Shown here: positions 7,998-14,718 of the stretch, piece after piece
Layout of the letters: each line of letters opens with the position of its first letter
Position numbering within the stretch: position 1 is the first letter of the stretch
DNA from: Candidatus Colimorpha enterica
Lineage (GTDB): Bacteria > Bacillota > Clostridia > Oscillospirales > CAG-272
Length of the DNA stretch: 14,901 nt
Assembly: GCA_000433515.1 (NCBI GenBank)
Contig: FR891199.1
Location: forward strand, 14,178-29,078
Reading direction: 5' to 3'
Notes under the pieces: model-generated
Told to the model about the DNA's origin: nothing
Seen by the model: only the letters and a program-made list of their open reading frames with translations
Database searches by the model: none
Translations under genes and position numbers: made by a program

Positions 7998-9349
7998 TAC
8001 AGTATTCCCTCGATAACGGTCTTCAGCTCCTCCGCATAGCGCGAAAGCTCTGCCGTATCGCTTCCTTCAAGCATTATTCTTATAAGCGCCTCGGTTCCGG
8101 AGGGACGGAGAAGAATGCGTCCGCTGTCGCCGAGAATGTTCTCGATCTCAAGCTTCTTTGCCACAACGGCGGCAGAGCCCATGACCTCAACTTTCCTGTC
8201 CTGAGGAACCGTGACATTGACCGAAACCTGCGGCAGACGCTTCATTTTCCCGAATATTTCGGATGCGGTCATGTCGGGATAATCAGCCAGCATATTCAGC
8301 GCCTCCGCCGCAGTTATCTGTCCGTCGCCGGTGGTGGCAAACCTGCGGAGGATTATATGCCCGGACTGTTCCCCGCCGATGACGGCGCCCCCGCGGAGCA
8401 TCTCCTCAAGAACGTATCTGTCGCCGACATCGGTGGTCGCGACCTTTATTCCCTCACGCTTCATAAGCTGGTGAAATCCGAGATTCGTCAGCTTTGTAAC
8501 TACCGCGGTGTCTTTGTCAAGCTCTCCGCGCTTTTTCATTTCAACGGCAAAAGCAGAGATTATCATATCGCCGTCAATGACCTTCCCGTTTTCGTCGCAC
8601 ATAAGGCACCTGTCGGCATCTCCGTCGAAGGCAATACCGATATCGTAACCGCCGTCAACGACGTATTTGCAGAGTGCGCTCATCTGCGTCGATCCGCAGT
8701 TGCGGTTGATATTTATCCCGTCGGGGTCATATGCCATGAAATCACAGGCAAAACCGGTCGTATCCGGGGTAAAAACGGTTTTCGCCGTTGCACTTGCCGA
8801 GCCGTTTGACAGATCGAAAAGCACGCGGCGCGGCTTTGATGCCTTTTTGCCGAGAACGGAGATTATGTGATCCTCGTATTTTTCAAGCAGACCCTCTCCC
8901 GACATCACCCTGCCGATAATTCCGCACGCACGCGGCGCGGGATCATTCTTTGCAAGGATAATCTCCTCGACCCTGTCTTCAAGCTCATCCGAGAGCTTAT
9001 AGCCCTCAGAGCCGAAAACCTTTATTCCGTTATATTCGCTCGGATTGTGCGATGCGGAGATCATTACTCCGGCATCGGCACCGGTATCCTTCACAAGAAA
9101 CGCAACGGCAGGCGTCGGAACCACTCCGAGAAGATACACATCGCTGCCTGAGGCACAGAGCCCTGCGGTTATCGCCGCCTCGAACATATCGCCCGAAAGG
9201 CGGGTGTCTTTGCCGATCATGACCTTCGTCCTGCGGTCGCTGCGGGCAAGTACGTGAGCAACTGCAATGCCAAGCCTGAAGGCAAGCTCTGCCGTAAGCT
9301 CCTCTCCCGCAATTCCTCTTATTCCGTCTGTTCCGAATAATTTTCCCAT
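7997..9349 (-). CDS. glmM: Phosphoglucosamine mutase
   Basis: GlmM converts glucosamine-6-phosphate to glucosamine-1-phosphate, the step before UDP-GlcNAc in peptidoglycan and teichoic-acid precursor synthesis. All four signature regions of the alpha-D-phosphohexomutase family are present: N-terminal KLFGTDGIRG (3-12), the phosphoserine loop ISASHNP with S100, the metal-binding loop DGDADR (242-247), and the sugar-binding GEQSGH (326-331). RPSGTE near the C-terminus is the phosphate-binding loop. The GTDGIRG start and the 450-residue length fit GlmM better than other mutases. AAAGGA lies about six bases before the ATG. It starts 22 bases after ruvB and overlaps the methyltransferase gene by one base. 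Confidence 0.97.
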   Translation of the reverse strand: MGKLFGTDGIRGIAGEELTAELAFRLGIAVAHVLARSDRRTKVMIGKDTRLSGDMFEAAITAGLCASGSDVYLLGVVPTPAVAFLVKDTGADAGVMISASHNPSEYNGIKVFGSEGYKLSDELEDRVEEIILAKNDPAPRACGIIGRVMSGEGLLEKYEDHIISVLGKKASKPRRVLFDLSNGSASATAKTVFTPDTTGFACDFMAYDPDGININRNCGSTQMSALCKYVVDGGYDIGIAFDGDADRCLMCDENGKVIDGDMIISAFAVEMKKRGELDKDTAVVTKLTNLGFHQLMKREGIKVATTDVGDRYVLEEMLRGGAVIGGEQSGHIILRRFATTGDGQITAAEALNMLADYPDMTASEIFGKMKRLPQVSVNVTVPQDRKVEVMGSAAVVAKKLEIENILGDSGRILLRPSGTEALIRIMLEGSDTAELSRYAEELKTVIEGIL

Positions 9350-9371
9350 TTCCGATTCCTTTCGTTATAGA

Positions 9372-10448
9372 TCAGTTGCTGTCGGAAAACACGTCAAGCT
9401 GAACCCCGGATGCCGTGTCCCCGCCGTATGGCAGACCGAGATGATCGTACGCCGCCTTTGTGACGCACCTGCCTCTCGGCGTGCGGCTGAGAAAGCCTAT
9501 CTGCATGAGATAAGGCTCGTAAACGTCCTCGATCGTGACCGACTCCTCTCCGACCGTCGCGGCAAGTGTCTCAAGCCCGACAGGACCCCCGCCGTAAAAT
9601 CTGATTATAACCTCAAGCATCCTTCTGTCAACATTGTCAAGTCCGAGGCGGTCGATCTCAAGACAGCTGAGTGCATAATCGGCGATCCCGCGGTCGATAA
9701 CACCGTTGCCTTTGACCTGTGCAAAGTCGCGGACGCGCTTGAGCAGGCGGTTTGCGATACGCGGCGTTCCTCTCGATCTCGACGCGATCTCTCTCGCACC
9801 GTATTCATCGATTGGTATCTTAAGTATTCCCGCGCTGCGCCGGACTATCGTCGTAAGGTCCTCAATGCTGTAAAGCTCCAGCTTCAGCACCACGCCGAAC
9901 CTGTCGCGGAGCGGCGTTGAAATCTGCCCCGCCCTTGTGGTCGCGCCGATAAGGGTGAATTTCGACAGACTGAGCGGGATACTCCTTGCCGCCGGTCCCT
10001 TGCCGATTATAAGATCGACAACATAGTCCTCCATCGCGGGATAGAGTATCTCCTCAACCGTTTTCGGCAGACGGTGTATCTCATCAATAAACAGAATATC
10101 GTTTTCGCCGAGATTCGTGAGAAGCGCGACAAGATCGCCGCTCTTTTCGATAGCCGGCCCCGACGTCACACGGATGTTTACCCCCATCTCGTTTGCGATT
10201 ATCGCGGAAAGCGTGGTCTTGCCCAGACCGGGAGGACCGTAGAGCAGGACGTGGTCAAGCACCTCTCCCCGTGCCTTTGCCGCGTCGATGTAGATTTTTA
10301 GATTTTCCTTCGCCTTTGCCTGCCCGATATACTCGTCAAGCGTCCTCGGACGAAGTCCCGGTTCAATCGCCGAATCCTCCGGTTCACTGAACGACGATGA
10401 CACTATCCGGGATTCAAAGTCGTATTCAAATTCGTTTTCGTCAGCCAC
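9372..10448 (-). CDS. ruvB: Holliday junction branch migration ATPase RuvB
   Basis: RuvB is the hexameric AAA+ motor that drives branch migration of Holliday junctions with RuvA. The 358-residue protein shows Walker A GPPGLGKT (71-78), Walker B LFIDEIHRL (D122, E123), sensor-1 GATTRAG (168-174) and the arginine finger in RDRFG (181-185). The C-terminal winged-helix DNA-binding part ends with GFLSRTPRGR and a short family-typical tail. The start is GTG, with GGAG eight bases upstream, and it gives an acidic 28-residue N-terminal extension before the conserved LRPRTLDEYIGQ. It follows ruvA by 20 bases. I see no LexA-type GAAC-N4-GTTC box. Confidence 0.97.
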   Translation of the reverse strand: MADENEFEYDFESRIVSSSFSEPEDSAIEPGLRPRTLDEYIGQAKAKENLKIYIDAAKARGEVLDHVLLYGPPGLGKTTLSAIIANEMGVNIRVTSGPAIEKSGDLVALLTNLGENDILFIDEIHRLPKTVEEILYPAMEDYVVDLIIGKGPAARSIPLSLSKFTLIGATTRAGQISTPLRDRFGVVLKLELYSIEDLTTIVRRSAGILKIPIDEYGAREIASRSRGTPRIANRLLKRVRDFAQVKGNGVIDRGIADYALSCLEIDRLGLDNVDRRMLEVIIRFYGGGPVGLETLAATVGEESVTIEDVYEPYLMQIGFLSRTPRGRCVTKAAYDHLGLPYGGDTASGVQLDVFSDSN

Positions 10449-10468
10449 CTGATAATCTCCGTTTCATG

Positions 10469-11071
10469 TCATTTCATCAGTTTCGCAAGCGCACACCTGA
10501 TAAGCGTCTCAATGTCGGCATCGGGAGATGCCCCTTTAAGCCCGTACACAGCCTCGGCTCTTGTGTAGCCGAGAACCATCAGCGCGTTTGTCGCCTCTGT
10601 CAGATTGCTGCCGCCCGTCTCCGGGATATCCTCAGTCTGAACAGCCGAAGCCTCTGCCGCAAATTCTTTTCCCACCTTGTCCTTAAGCTCAAGAACTATC
10701 CTTGCCGCGGTTTTCGCACCGATCCCCTGCGCCTTTGAGATCGCCTTTGAATCTCCGGTCATGACCGCAGCCGCAAAGCGCTCGGGGGACATCAGCGAAA
10801 GAATCGAAACAGCAGATTTCGTACCGACTCCGGAGACCGAGACAAGCATTCTGAACACCGAAAGCTCTTCAAGCGACGCAAATCCGTAAAGCTCCATTGC
10901 GTCCTCTCTGACCGAAAGGTGGGTGAAGAGCTTCACCTTCGTCCCGTTTTTACCGGCAAGCTTCCCGAGAGTGTTTCCGCTCACCGTCATTTTATATCCG
11001 CCCCCGCCGGCATCGACAACGGCGGTGTTCGGTTCTGCAAGCACAAGCTCACCGCTTATGTAATAGTACAT
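10469..11071 (-). CDS. ruvA: Holliday junction DNA helicase subunit RuvA
   Basis: RuvA tetramers bind the four-way junction and load RuvB. The 200-residue protein begins MYYYISGELV, the OB-fold domain I start. Two helix-hairpin-helix motifs follow in domain II, VSGVGTKSA (78-86) and AQGIGAKTAARI (114-125). A variable linker near 135-160 then leads to domain III (NALMVLGYTRAEA), which contacts RuvB. AGGGG lies about six bases before the ATG. The gene begins 10 bases after ruvC and ends 20 bases before ruvB. Confidence 0.96.
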   Translation of the reverse strand: MYYYISGELVLAEPNTAVVDAGGGGYKMTVSGNTLGKLAGKNGTKVKLFTHLSVREDAMELYGFASLEELSVFRMLVSVSGVGTKSAVSILSLMSPERFAAAVMTGDSKAISKAQGIGAKTAARIVLELKDKVGKEFAAEASAVQTEDIPETGGSNLTEATNALMVLGYTRAEAVYGLKGASPDADIETLIRCALAKLMK

Positions 11072-11081
11072 ATCATTCCCC

Positions 11082-11582
11082 TTATTTTATGTTATAGAAC
11101 CCGCGAAGACGCGAACAGCCTGTATGAGCATGGCAGACCGCAATGGCAAGCGCATCGGAGGTATCGTCAAGCTTCGGCATTTTTTCAAGGTTGAGTATAG
11201 TTTTTGTCATAAGCTGAACCTGCTTTTTCTCCGCCCTTCCGTAGCCGACGACCGCCTGCTTCACCTGAAGCGGCGTGTATTCGAATATCGGAACGTTCTT
11301 CTTTTTCGCGGCAAGAAGTATGACCCCTCTCGCCTCCGCAACGGAAATTCCCGTCGTTATGTTGGTGTTGAAGAACAGCTCCTCGACCGCTATGTCATCC
11401 GGGCGGTACATATCGATAAGCGACGACAGGTCGTTGAAAATAAGCTCCAGCCTGTCGGGTACCGGCGTATGCGCAGGGGTTGTCACGGCACCGTATGCAA
11501 GCGTTCTGAAACGCGGCGCCCTGTATTCGATGACCCCGTAGCCGACAATCGCCAGTCCCGGGTCAAGCCCCATGATTATCAC
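11082..11582 (-). CDS. ruvC: Crossover junction endodeoxyribonuclease RuvC
   Basis: RuvC resolves Holliday junctions by paired nicks. With a GTG start at 11582 the product is 166 residues and begins MIIMGLDPG, matching the family. The four acidic active-site residues are visible: D7 (GLDPG), E67 (VEELF), D140 and D143 (LDDTSDALAIA). The HAH near the C-terminus is also typical. The frame is open up to 11651, but the upstream ATGs lie within or before the -10 promoter element, so the longer form cannot be made from that promoter. GGGAGGGAG sits upstream with a somewhat long spacing of about 11-14 bases; GTG 11594 is too close to it, and ATG 11573 would lose the first residues of the strand. It is the first gene of the operon. 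Confidence 0.94.
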   Translation of the reverse strand: MIIMGLDPGLAIVGYGVIEYRAPRFRTLAYGAVTTPAHTPVPDRLELIFNDLSSLIDMYRPDDIAVEELFFNTNITTGISVAEARGVILLAAKKKNVPIFEYTPLQVKQAVVGYGRAEKKQVQLMTKTILNLEKMPKLDDTSDALAIAVCHAHTGCSRLRGFYNIK

Positions 11583-11607
11583 TCTGCGGCACACTCCCTC
11601 CCATTTT

Positions 11608-11618
11608 ACATTATACCA
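11608..11618 (-). promoter_or_regulatory. Second, extended -10 element upstream of ruvC
   Basis: The minus strand reads TGGTATAATGT here, an extended -10 (TGnTATAAT) without a good -35 at the right distance. Transcription would start near 11603, just before the ribosome binding site. The same 11-mer forms the -10 region of the opposite yfhO promoter. It could be a second start or an RNA polymerase pause site. Confidence 0.45.
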
Positions 11619-11622
11619 ATCC

Positions 11623-11651
11623 ATTATATCATAAAGCGTGGAAATAGTCAA
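11623..11651 (-). promoter_or_regulatory. Sigma-A promoter of the ruvC-led operon
   Basis: On the minus strand TTGACT (11651-11646) and TATAAT (11628-11623) are separated by exactly 17 bases, close to the sigma-A consensus. The predicted transcription start is near 11616, about 35 bases before the ruvC GTG. No comparable promoter is evident in the short gaps of the downstream block. Confidence 0.8.
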
Positions 11652-11752
11652 AATATATTTGTAAACATTTTACGCCTTTTCGTGCGGTAAGATTTGTGCG
11701 GAAAAACCGGAACATCGTCAGCGTTCAGAACGTCATATCACCGAAATCGGTT

Positions 11753-11768
11753 CTTTTTTCGAAAAAAG
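11753..11768. promoter_or_regulatory. 16-base perfect palindrome adjoining the yfhO -35
   Basis: CTTTTTTCGAAAAAAG is fully self-complementary and ends one base before the -35 hexamer of the yfhO promoter. It could be an operator, an UP-like A/T tract or a bent-DNA element. The ruv -35 is about 100 bases away, so if bound it would more likely affect yfhO. No binding family is recognised. Confidence 0.35.
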
Positions 11769-11769
11769 G

Positions 11770-11798
11770 TTTACATAAGAGCCGAGTTGTGGTATAAT
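11770..11798 (+). promoter_or_regulatory. Sigma-A promoter of yfhO
   Basis: TTTACA (11770-11775) and TATAAT (11793-11798) are 17 bases apart. The three bases before the -10 are TGG, making it an extended -10. The predicted start is near 11805, which gives yfhO a leader of about 140 bases. Confidence 0.75.
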
Positions 11799-11804
11799 GT
11801 TTCC

Positions 11805-11947
11805 GTATGGACAGTTTTTTACCTGTCCGCACCCCGAAGGATACGCGACAGCCGGTATTTTTGCAAAACGCACTTTCCCCGAAAGGAACCGGGCGTTCAG
11901 CGTATCCCGGAACAGATATTTCGTTATTGAACAAGGATTGAACGGCA
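11805..11947 (+). promoter_or_regulatory. Structured 5' leader of yfhO, candidate cis-regulatory RNA
   Basis: Several pairings are visible. A 5' hairpin pairs GGACAG (11809-11814) with CTGTCC (11823-11828). An 8-bp closing stem pairs GGATACGC (11839-11846) with GCGTATCC (11900-11907). Inside it CCGGT (11852-11856) pairs with ACCGG (11888-11892) and CTTTC (11873-11877) with GAAAG (11881-11885). AACGC (11867-11871) can pair with GCGTT (11893-11897), forming a pseudoknot whose 3' strand directly continues the CCGGT/ACCGG stem. It matches no riboswitch class I know. No intrinsic terminator is seen before the ribosome binding site AAGGA (11933-11937). Existence of the leader depends on the predicted start near 11805. 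Confidence 0.4.
11807..11941 (+). CDS. Possible 44-codon leader ORF upstream of yfhO
   Basis: An ATG two bases after the predicted transcription start opens a 44-codon frame beginning MDSFLPVRTPKDTRQPV and ending DISLLNKD. If real it would be translated as a nearly leaderless message, since no ribosome binding site fits upstream. Its TGA lies seven bases before the yfhO ATG and just after the yfhO ribosome binding site, an arrangement suited to coupling or attenuation. The peptide has no recognised domain, membrane segment or run of regulatory codons. An open frame of this length can occur by chance. Confidence 0.2.
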   Translation: MDSFLPVRTPKDTRQPVFLQNALSPKGTGRSAYPGTDISLLNKD

Positions 11948-14632
11948 ATGAAAACTGATCTCCGTACAAAGGTATATGATTTCTGGATCAGATACCGGTT
12001 CTTACTCACCGCTTTTGTGCTGCCCGCACTGATAATGTGGATGATCTATATCGCGATGGAGGTATACCCGTTCGGAACAAGCTCGGTTCTTGTGCTTGAC
12101 CTGAACGGACAGTATGTTTACTTCTTCGAGGATCTCCGCAAAAAGGTTCTTGAGGGCGGCAGCTTTCTTTACACATGGACGCGGTCGATGGGCGGAGAAT
12201 TCATGGGCATTTTTGCTTACTATCTCGCCAGCCCCTTCTCGTTTCTCATAGCCCTCTTTCCCGAAAACCATATAACCGAGGGGCTTCTTCTCATAATCCT
12301 CCTCAAGACCGGCTCCATGGGTGCCTCAATGGCATATTACCTGAACGAGTCGCGTCCGACAAAAAAACTGAACATCCTGATATTCTCCACCTGTTATGCC
12401 CTTTCGTCATATGCCGTCGTCATGGCAAACAACACGATGTGGATCGATAATCTCATCCTTCTTCCGCTTGTCGCACTTGGAATCGAGAGGCTGATAACAA
12501 AAAAACAGTTCAAACTCTTTGTTTTCTCGCTGTCGATGGCGCTTCTCACCAGCTTCTATATCGGATACATGACCTGTATTTTCGTTGCGATATACTTCTT
12601 CTACTACTATCTCGCACACGACAATCACAGCGAAAACAACTTCTGGCTTGAAGAGAACCATTTCGCGAAGTCGCTCGTGCGCATTGCGGTTTATTCGGCT
12701 ATTGCCGTGTCAATCGCCGCAATCATAATCTATCCCGCGTACACCTCCCTCCAGTTCGGAAAAAGCACATTCAGCACCACGCATTACACCTTCACCCAAC
12801 GGTTCGATTTCCTCGATTTCACGGCAAAGCTCTTCCCCGGCTCCTACGACACCGTCCGCCCGGAGGGTCTGCCGTTTGTATACTGCGGCGTGATAACACT
12901 GATACTTCTTCCGATGTATTTCGTGACCTCACGCATAAGATGGCAGGAGAGGATGATGAGCGGAGTCATTCTCGCCGTGTTCCTCATCTGCTTCAATGTG
13001 AACGCGATAGACATTGTATGGCACGGCTTTCAGAAGCCGAACTGGCTGAATTACCGCTACAGCTTCATGCTCATATTCCTGATGCTTGTGATGGCTTACA
13101 AAGCGTTTTCATATCTTGAATATGCGAATTACAAGAATGTCGTATTCGTCTGCGGCTCGCTTGCGGTGATACTTATGTTCATCCAGAAGCAGGATTACGA
13201 GTGGGTCGGTGACTTCAGATGTGTCTGGCTCAGCCTGCTCTGCGTGGCAGTGTTCGGCGTTGCTCTCTGGTTCGTATATTCCGGAAAATTCAAAGGACGG
13301 GCAACGGCGATAGTTGCAATCCTTGTCTGCATCGAGCTTTTCACCTCCGGACTTCTCAACACCATCGGACTTGACAAGGACGTTGTCATAAGCTCCAGAA
13401 ACTCATACAATAACTATATGCAGAAGGTACGCCCGCTTGTCGACTGGGTAAAGAATTACGAGGAAAATCACGACGGCGACAAGTTCTTCCGCATGGAGAA
13501 AAACTTCCACAGAAAGACCAACGACCCGATGACGCTCGGCTTCAACGGGATCTCAAACTCCACCTCCACCCTCAACAAATCGGTCATTAAAATGCTCCAC
13601 CGCTACGGATACGCGTCAAAATCTCATTGGACGAAATACCTCGGCGGAACTCCGGTCGCCGATTCTCTCATCGGCATCAAGTACGTCATTTCAAACGGAA
13701 AGACGGAAAATCAGGTCCTTCGCGAGCTGTTCTACGACGCGGAGCATGACTATTATGTATACGAGAACCCGTACGCCCTGTCCCTTGCCTTTGCCGCAAA
13801 CGCCAAAGCCGCAGAGCTTGAGATAACCGACTACGAATCGCCGCTTGAGCTTATGAACGCGCTTACCGCCGCCATCACCGGAGCGGACGACACAGCGCTC
13901 TTCTCGCGCATCGAGCTTATTTCGACCGATTACAAAAACATCGACACCGGCTTCACCTCCAAGCACAGAAAGTATTCGAAGAAGAACGAGGGCTCGCCGG
14001 CAACCATTGAATATACCGTCAGCGTTCCCGGCGGAAAGCCGATATACATGAGCATTCCGACCGACTACCCGCGCGAGTGCAATCTCAAGGTTGACGGTGT
14101 TTCAAAGGGCACCTGCCTCGGAAACGAAACCGACCGCGTTATATACCTCGGTATTTTCGACGCCGACTGCGAAATAAAGGTCACGCTTGAGCTGAAGGAC
14201 GATCCGATCTACATCATGACCGGTCAGCACTACTTCTTTTCCTTTGATTCCGACCTGTTCAAGAGCATCTACAACCGTCTTGCAGGCGGAAACATGGATA
14301 TCACTCATTTTGACGACACACACATCAAGGGCAAGGTTACAGTCCCCGACGGAAACACCCTGCTCTACACCTCAATAGTCTATGACGAGGGGTGGCACGT
14401 CACGGTTGACGGCGAGGCCAAGGAGCTTATAAAAACAAACGACAGCCTTCTTGCCGTTGACATAACTCCCGGCGAGCATACCGTCACCTTCACCTATCTG
14501 CCGAAGTGCTATACCGTAGGCTCTAAAATCTCGATAGCCGGTCTTGTCGCCTTCGCGGGTGCTGTCGTCATAGACGAAATCAGAAAGCGCCGCGAGCTTA
14601 AGCTTTGGGCGGCACAGAACAACATTTTCTGA
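11948..14632 (+). CDS. YfhO family polytopic membrane protein (GT-C-like)
   Basis: This is an 894-residue YfhO-family protein. The Bacillus subtilis member is implicated in glycosylating lipoteichoic acid with a lipid-linked sugar, and the fold resembles GT-C glycosyltransferases. About thirteen hydrophobic segments occupy residues 19-465. The first outer loop carries the family pattern: SSVLVLDLNGQY with an acidic D51, the TWTRSMGGEFMG segment (76-87), and YYLASP (91-96). Residues about 470-850 form a large soluble, probably extracytoplasmic domain, and one more membrane segment near 857-876 ends in a basic tail (RKRRELK). AAGGA lies 10 bases before the ATG. It is the only complete recognisable gene on the plus strand, is divergent from the ruv operon and has its own promoter. 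Its donor and acceptor here are unknown. Confidence 0.85.
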   Translation: MKTDLRTKVYDFWIRYRFLLTAFVLPALIMWMIYIAMEVYPFGTSSVLVLDLNGQYVYFFEDLRKKVLEGGSFLYTWTRSMGGEFMGIFAYYLASPFSFLIALFPENHITEGLLLIILLKTGSMGASMAYYLNESRPTKKLNILIFSTCYALSSYAVVMANNTMWIDNLILLPLVALGIERLITKKQFKLFVFSLSMALLTSFYIGYMTCIFVAIYFFYYYLAHDNHSENNFWLEENHFAKSLVRIAVYSAIAVSIAAIIIYPAYTSLQFGKSTFSTTHYTFTQRFDFLDFTAKLFPGSYDTVRPEGLPFVYCGVITLILLPMYFVTSRIRWQERMMSGVILAVFLICFNVNAIDIVWHGFQKPNWLNYRYSFMLIFLMLVMAYKAFSYLEYANYKNVVFVCGSLAVILMFIQKQDYEWVGDFRCVWLSLLCVAVFGVALWFVYSGKFKGRATAIVAILVCIELFTSGLLNTIGLDKDVVISSRNSYNNYMQKVRPLVDWVKNYEENHDGDKFFRMEKNFHRKTNDPMTLGFNGISNSTSTLNKSVIKMLHRYGYASKSHWTKYLGGTPVADSLIGIKYVISNGKTENQVLRELFYDAEHDYYVYENPYALSLAFAANAKAAELEITDYESPLELMNALTAAITGADDTALFSRIELISTDYKNIDTGFTSKHRKYSKKNEGSPATIEYTVSVPGGKPIYMSIPTDYPRECNLKVDGVSKGTCLGNETDRVIYLGIFDADCEIKVTLELKDDPIYIMTGQHYFFSFDSDLFKSIYNRLAGGNMDITHFDDTHIKGKVTVPDGNTLLYTSIVYDEGWHVTVDGEAKELIKTNDSLLAVDITPGEHTVTFTYLPKCYTVGSKISIAGLVAFAGAVVIDEIRKRRELKLWAAQNNIF

Positions 14633-14643
14633 CATGATCTGCC

Positions 14644-14698
14644 GACCGGCACCGATAACCGTCCCGTGTCGGGAAGCACGGCTCCGGTGCCGGTCTTT
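14644..14698 (+). terminator. Long multi-part hairpin after yfhO, possible terminator
   Basis: GACCGGCACCG (14644-14654) pairs perfectly with CGGTGCCGGTC (14685-14695). The 30-base loop holds CCGT/ACGG (14659-14662 with 14678-14681) enclosing CCCG-TGT-CGGG (14663-14673). Only TTT follows the stem before G, so an intrinsic terminator would be weak. It begins 12 bases after the yfhO stop and may allow read-through into the next gene. Confidence 0.5.
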
Positions 14699-14718
14699 GT
14701 GAACAACAGGTTGTTTTT

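Larger units (their letters stand above)
11583..11947. other. Divergent intergenic region between ruvC and yfhO
   Basis: These 365 bases carry no recognisable conserved gene. From left to right they hold the ruvC ribosome binding site and two minus-strand -10 elements with one -35; an AT-rich palindrome at 11661-11673 (GTAAA-CAT-TTTAC); a short palindrome CGTTC-A-GAACG at 11722-11732; the palindrome at 11753-11768; the plus-strand yfhO promoter; and the yfhO leader with its small ORF. I see no obvious function in 11674-11721. Confidence 0.7.

Noticed and set aside
7832..8809. Open frame of 325 codons on the plus strand opposite glmM and the methyltransferase gene
   Set aside because: It lies antisense to two well-supported conserved genes, has no family resemblance or plausible ribosome binding site, and is explained by the GC-rich third positions of the real genes.
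9267..9920. Open frame of 217 codons on the plus strand opposite ruvB and the start of glmM
   Set aside because: Antisense to conserved RuvB motifs, no recognisable product, and no promoter or ribosome binding site seen.
11700..11732. Possible LexA/SOS box near ruvC
   Set aside because: GTTC and GAAC occur only as GTTC-A-GAAC or with a nine-base spacing, not as the Gram-positive GAAC-N4-GTTC arrangement.
11694..11930. 78-codon plus-strand frame across the intergenic region
   Set aside because: It starts before the yfhO promoter, runs through the -35 and -10 elements, and uses a TTG start without a ribosome binding site.
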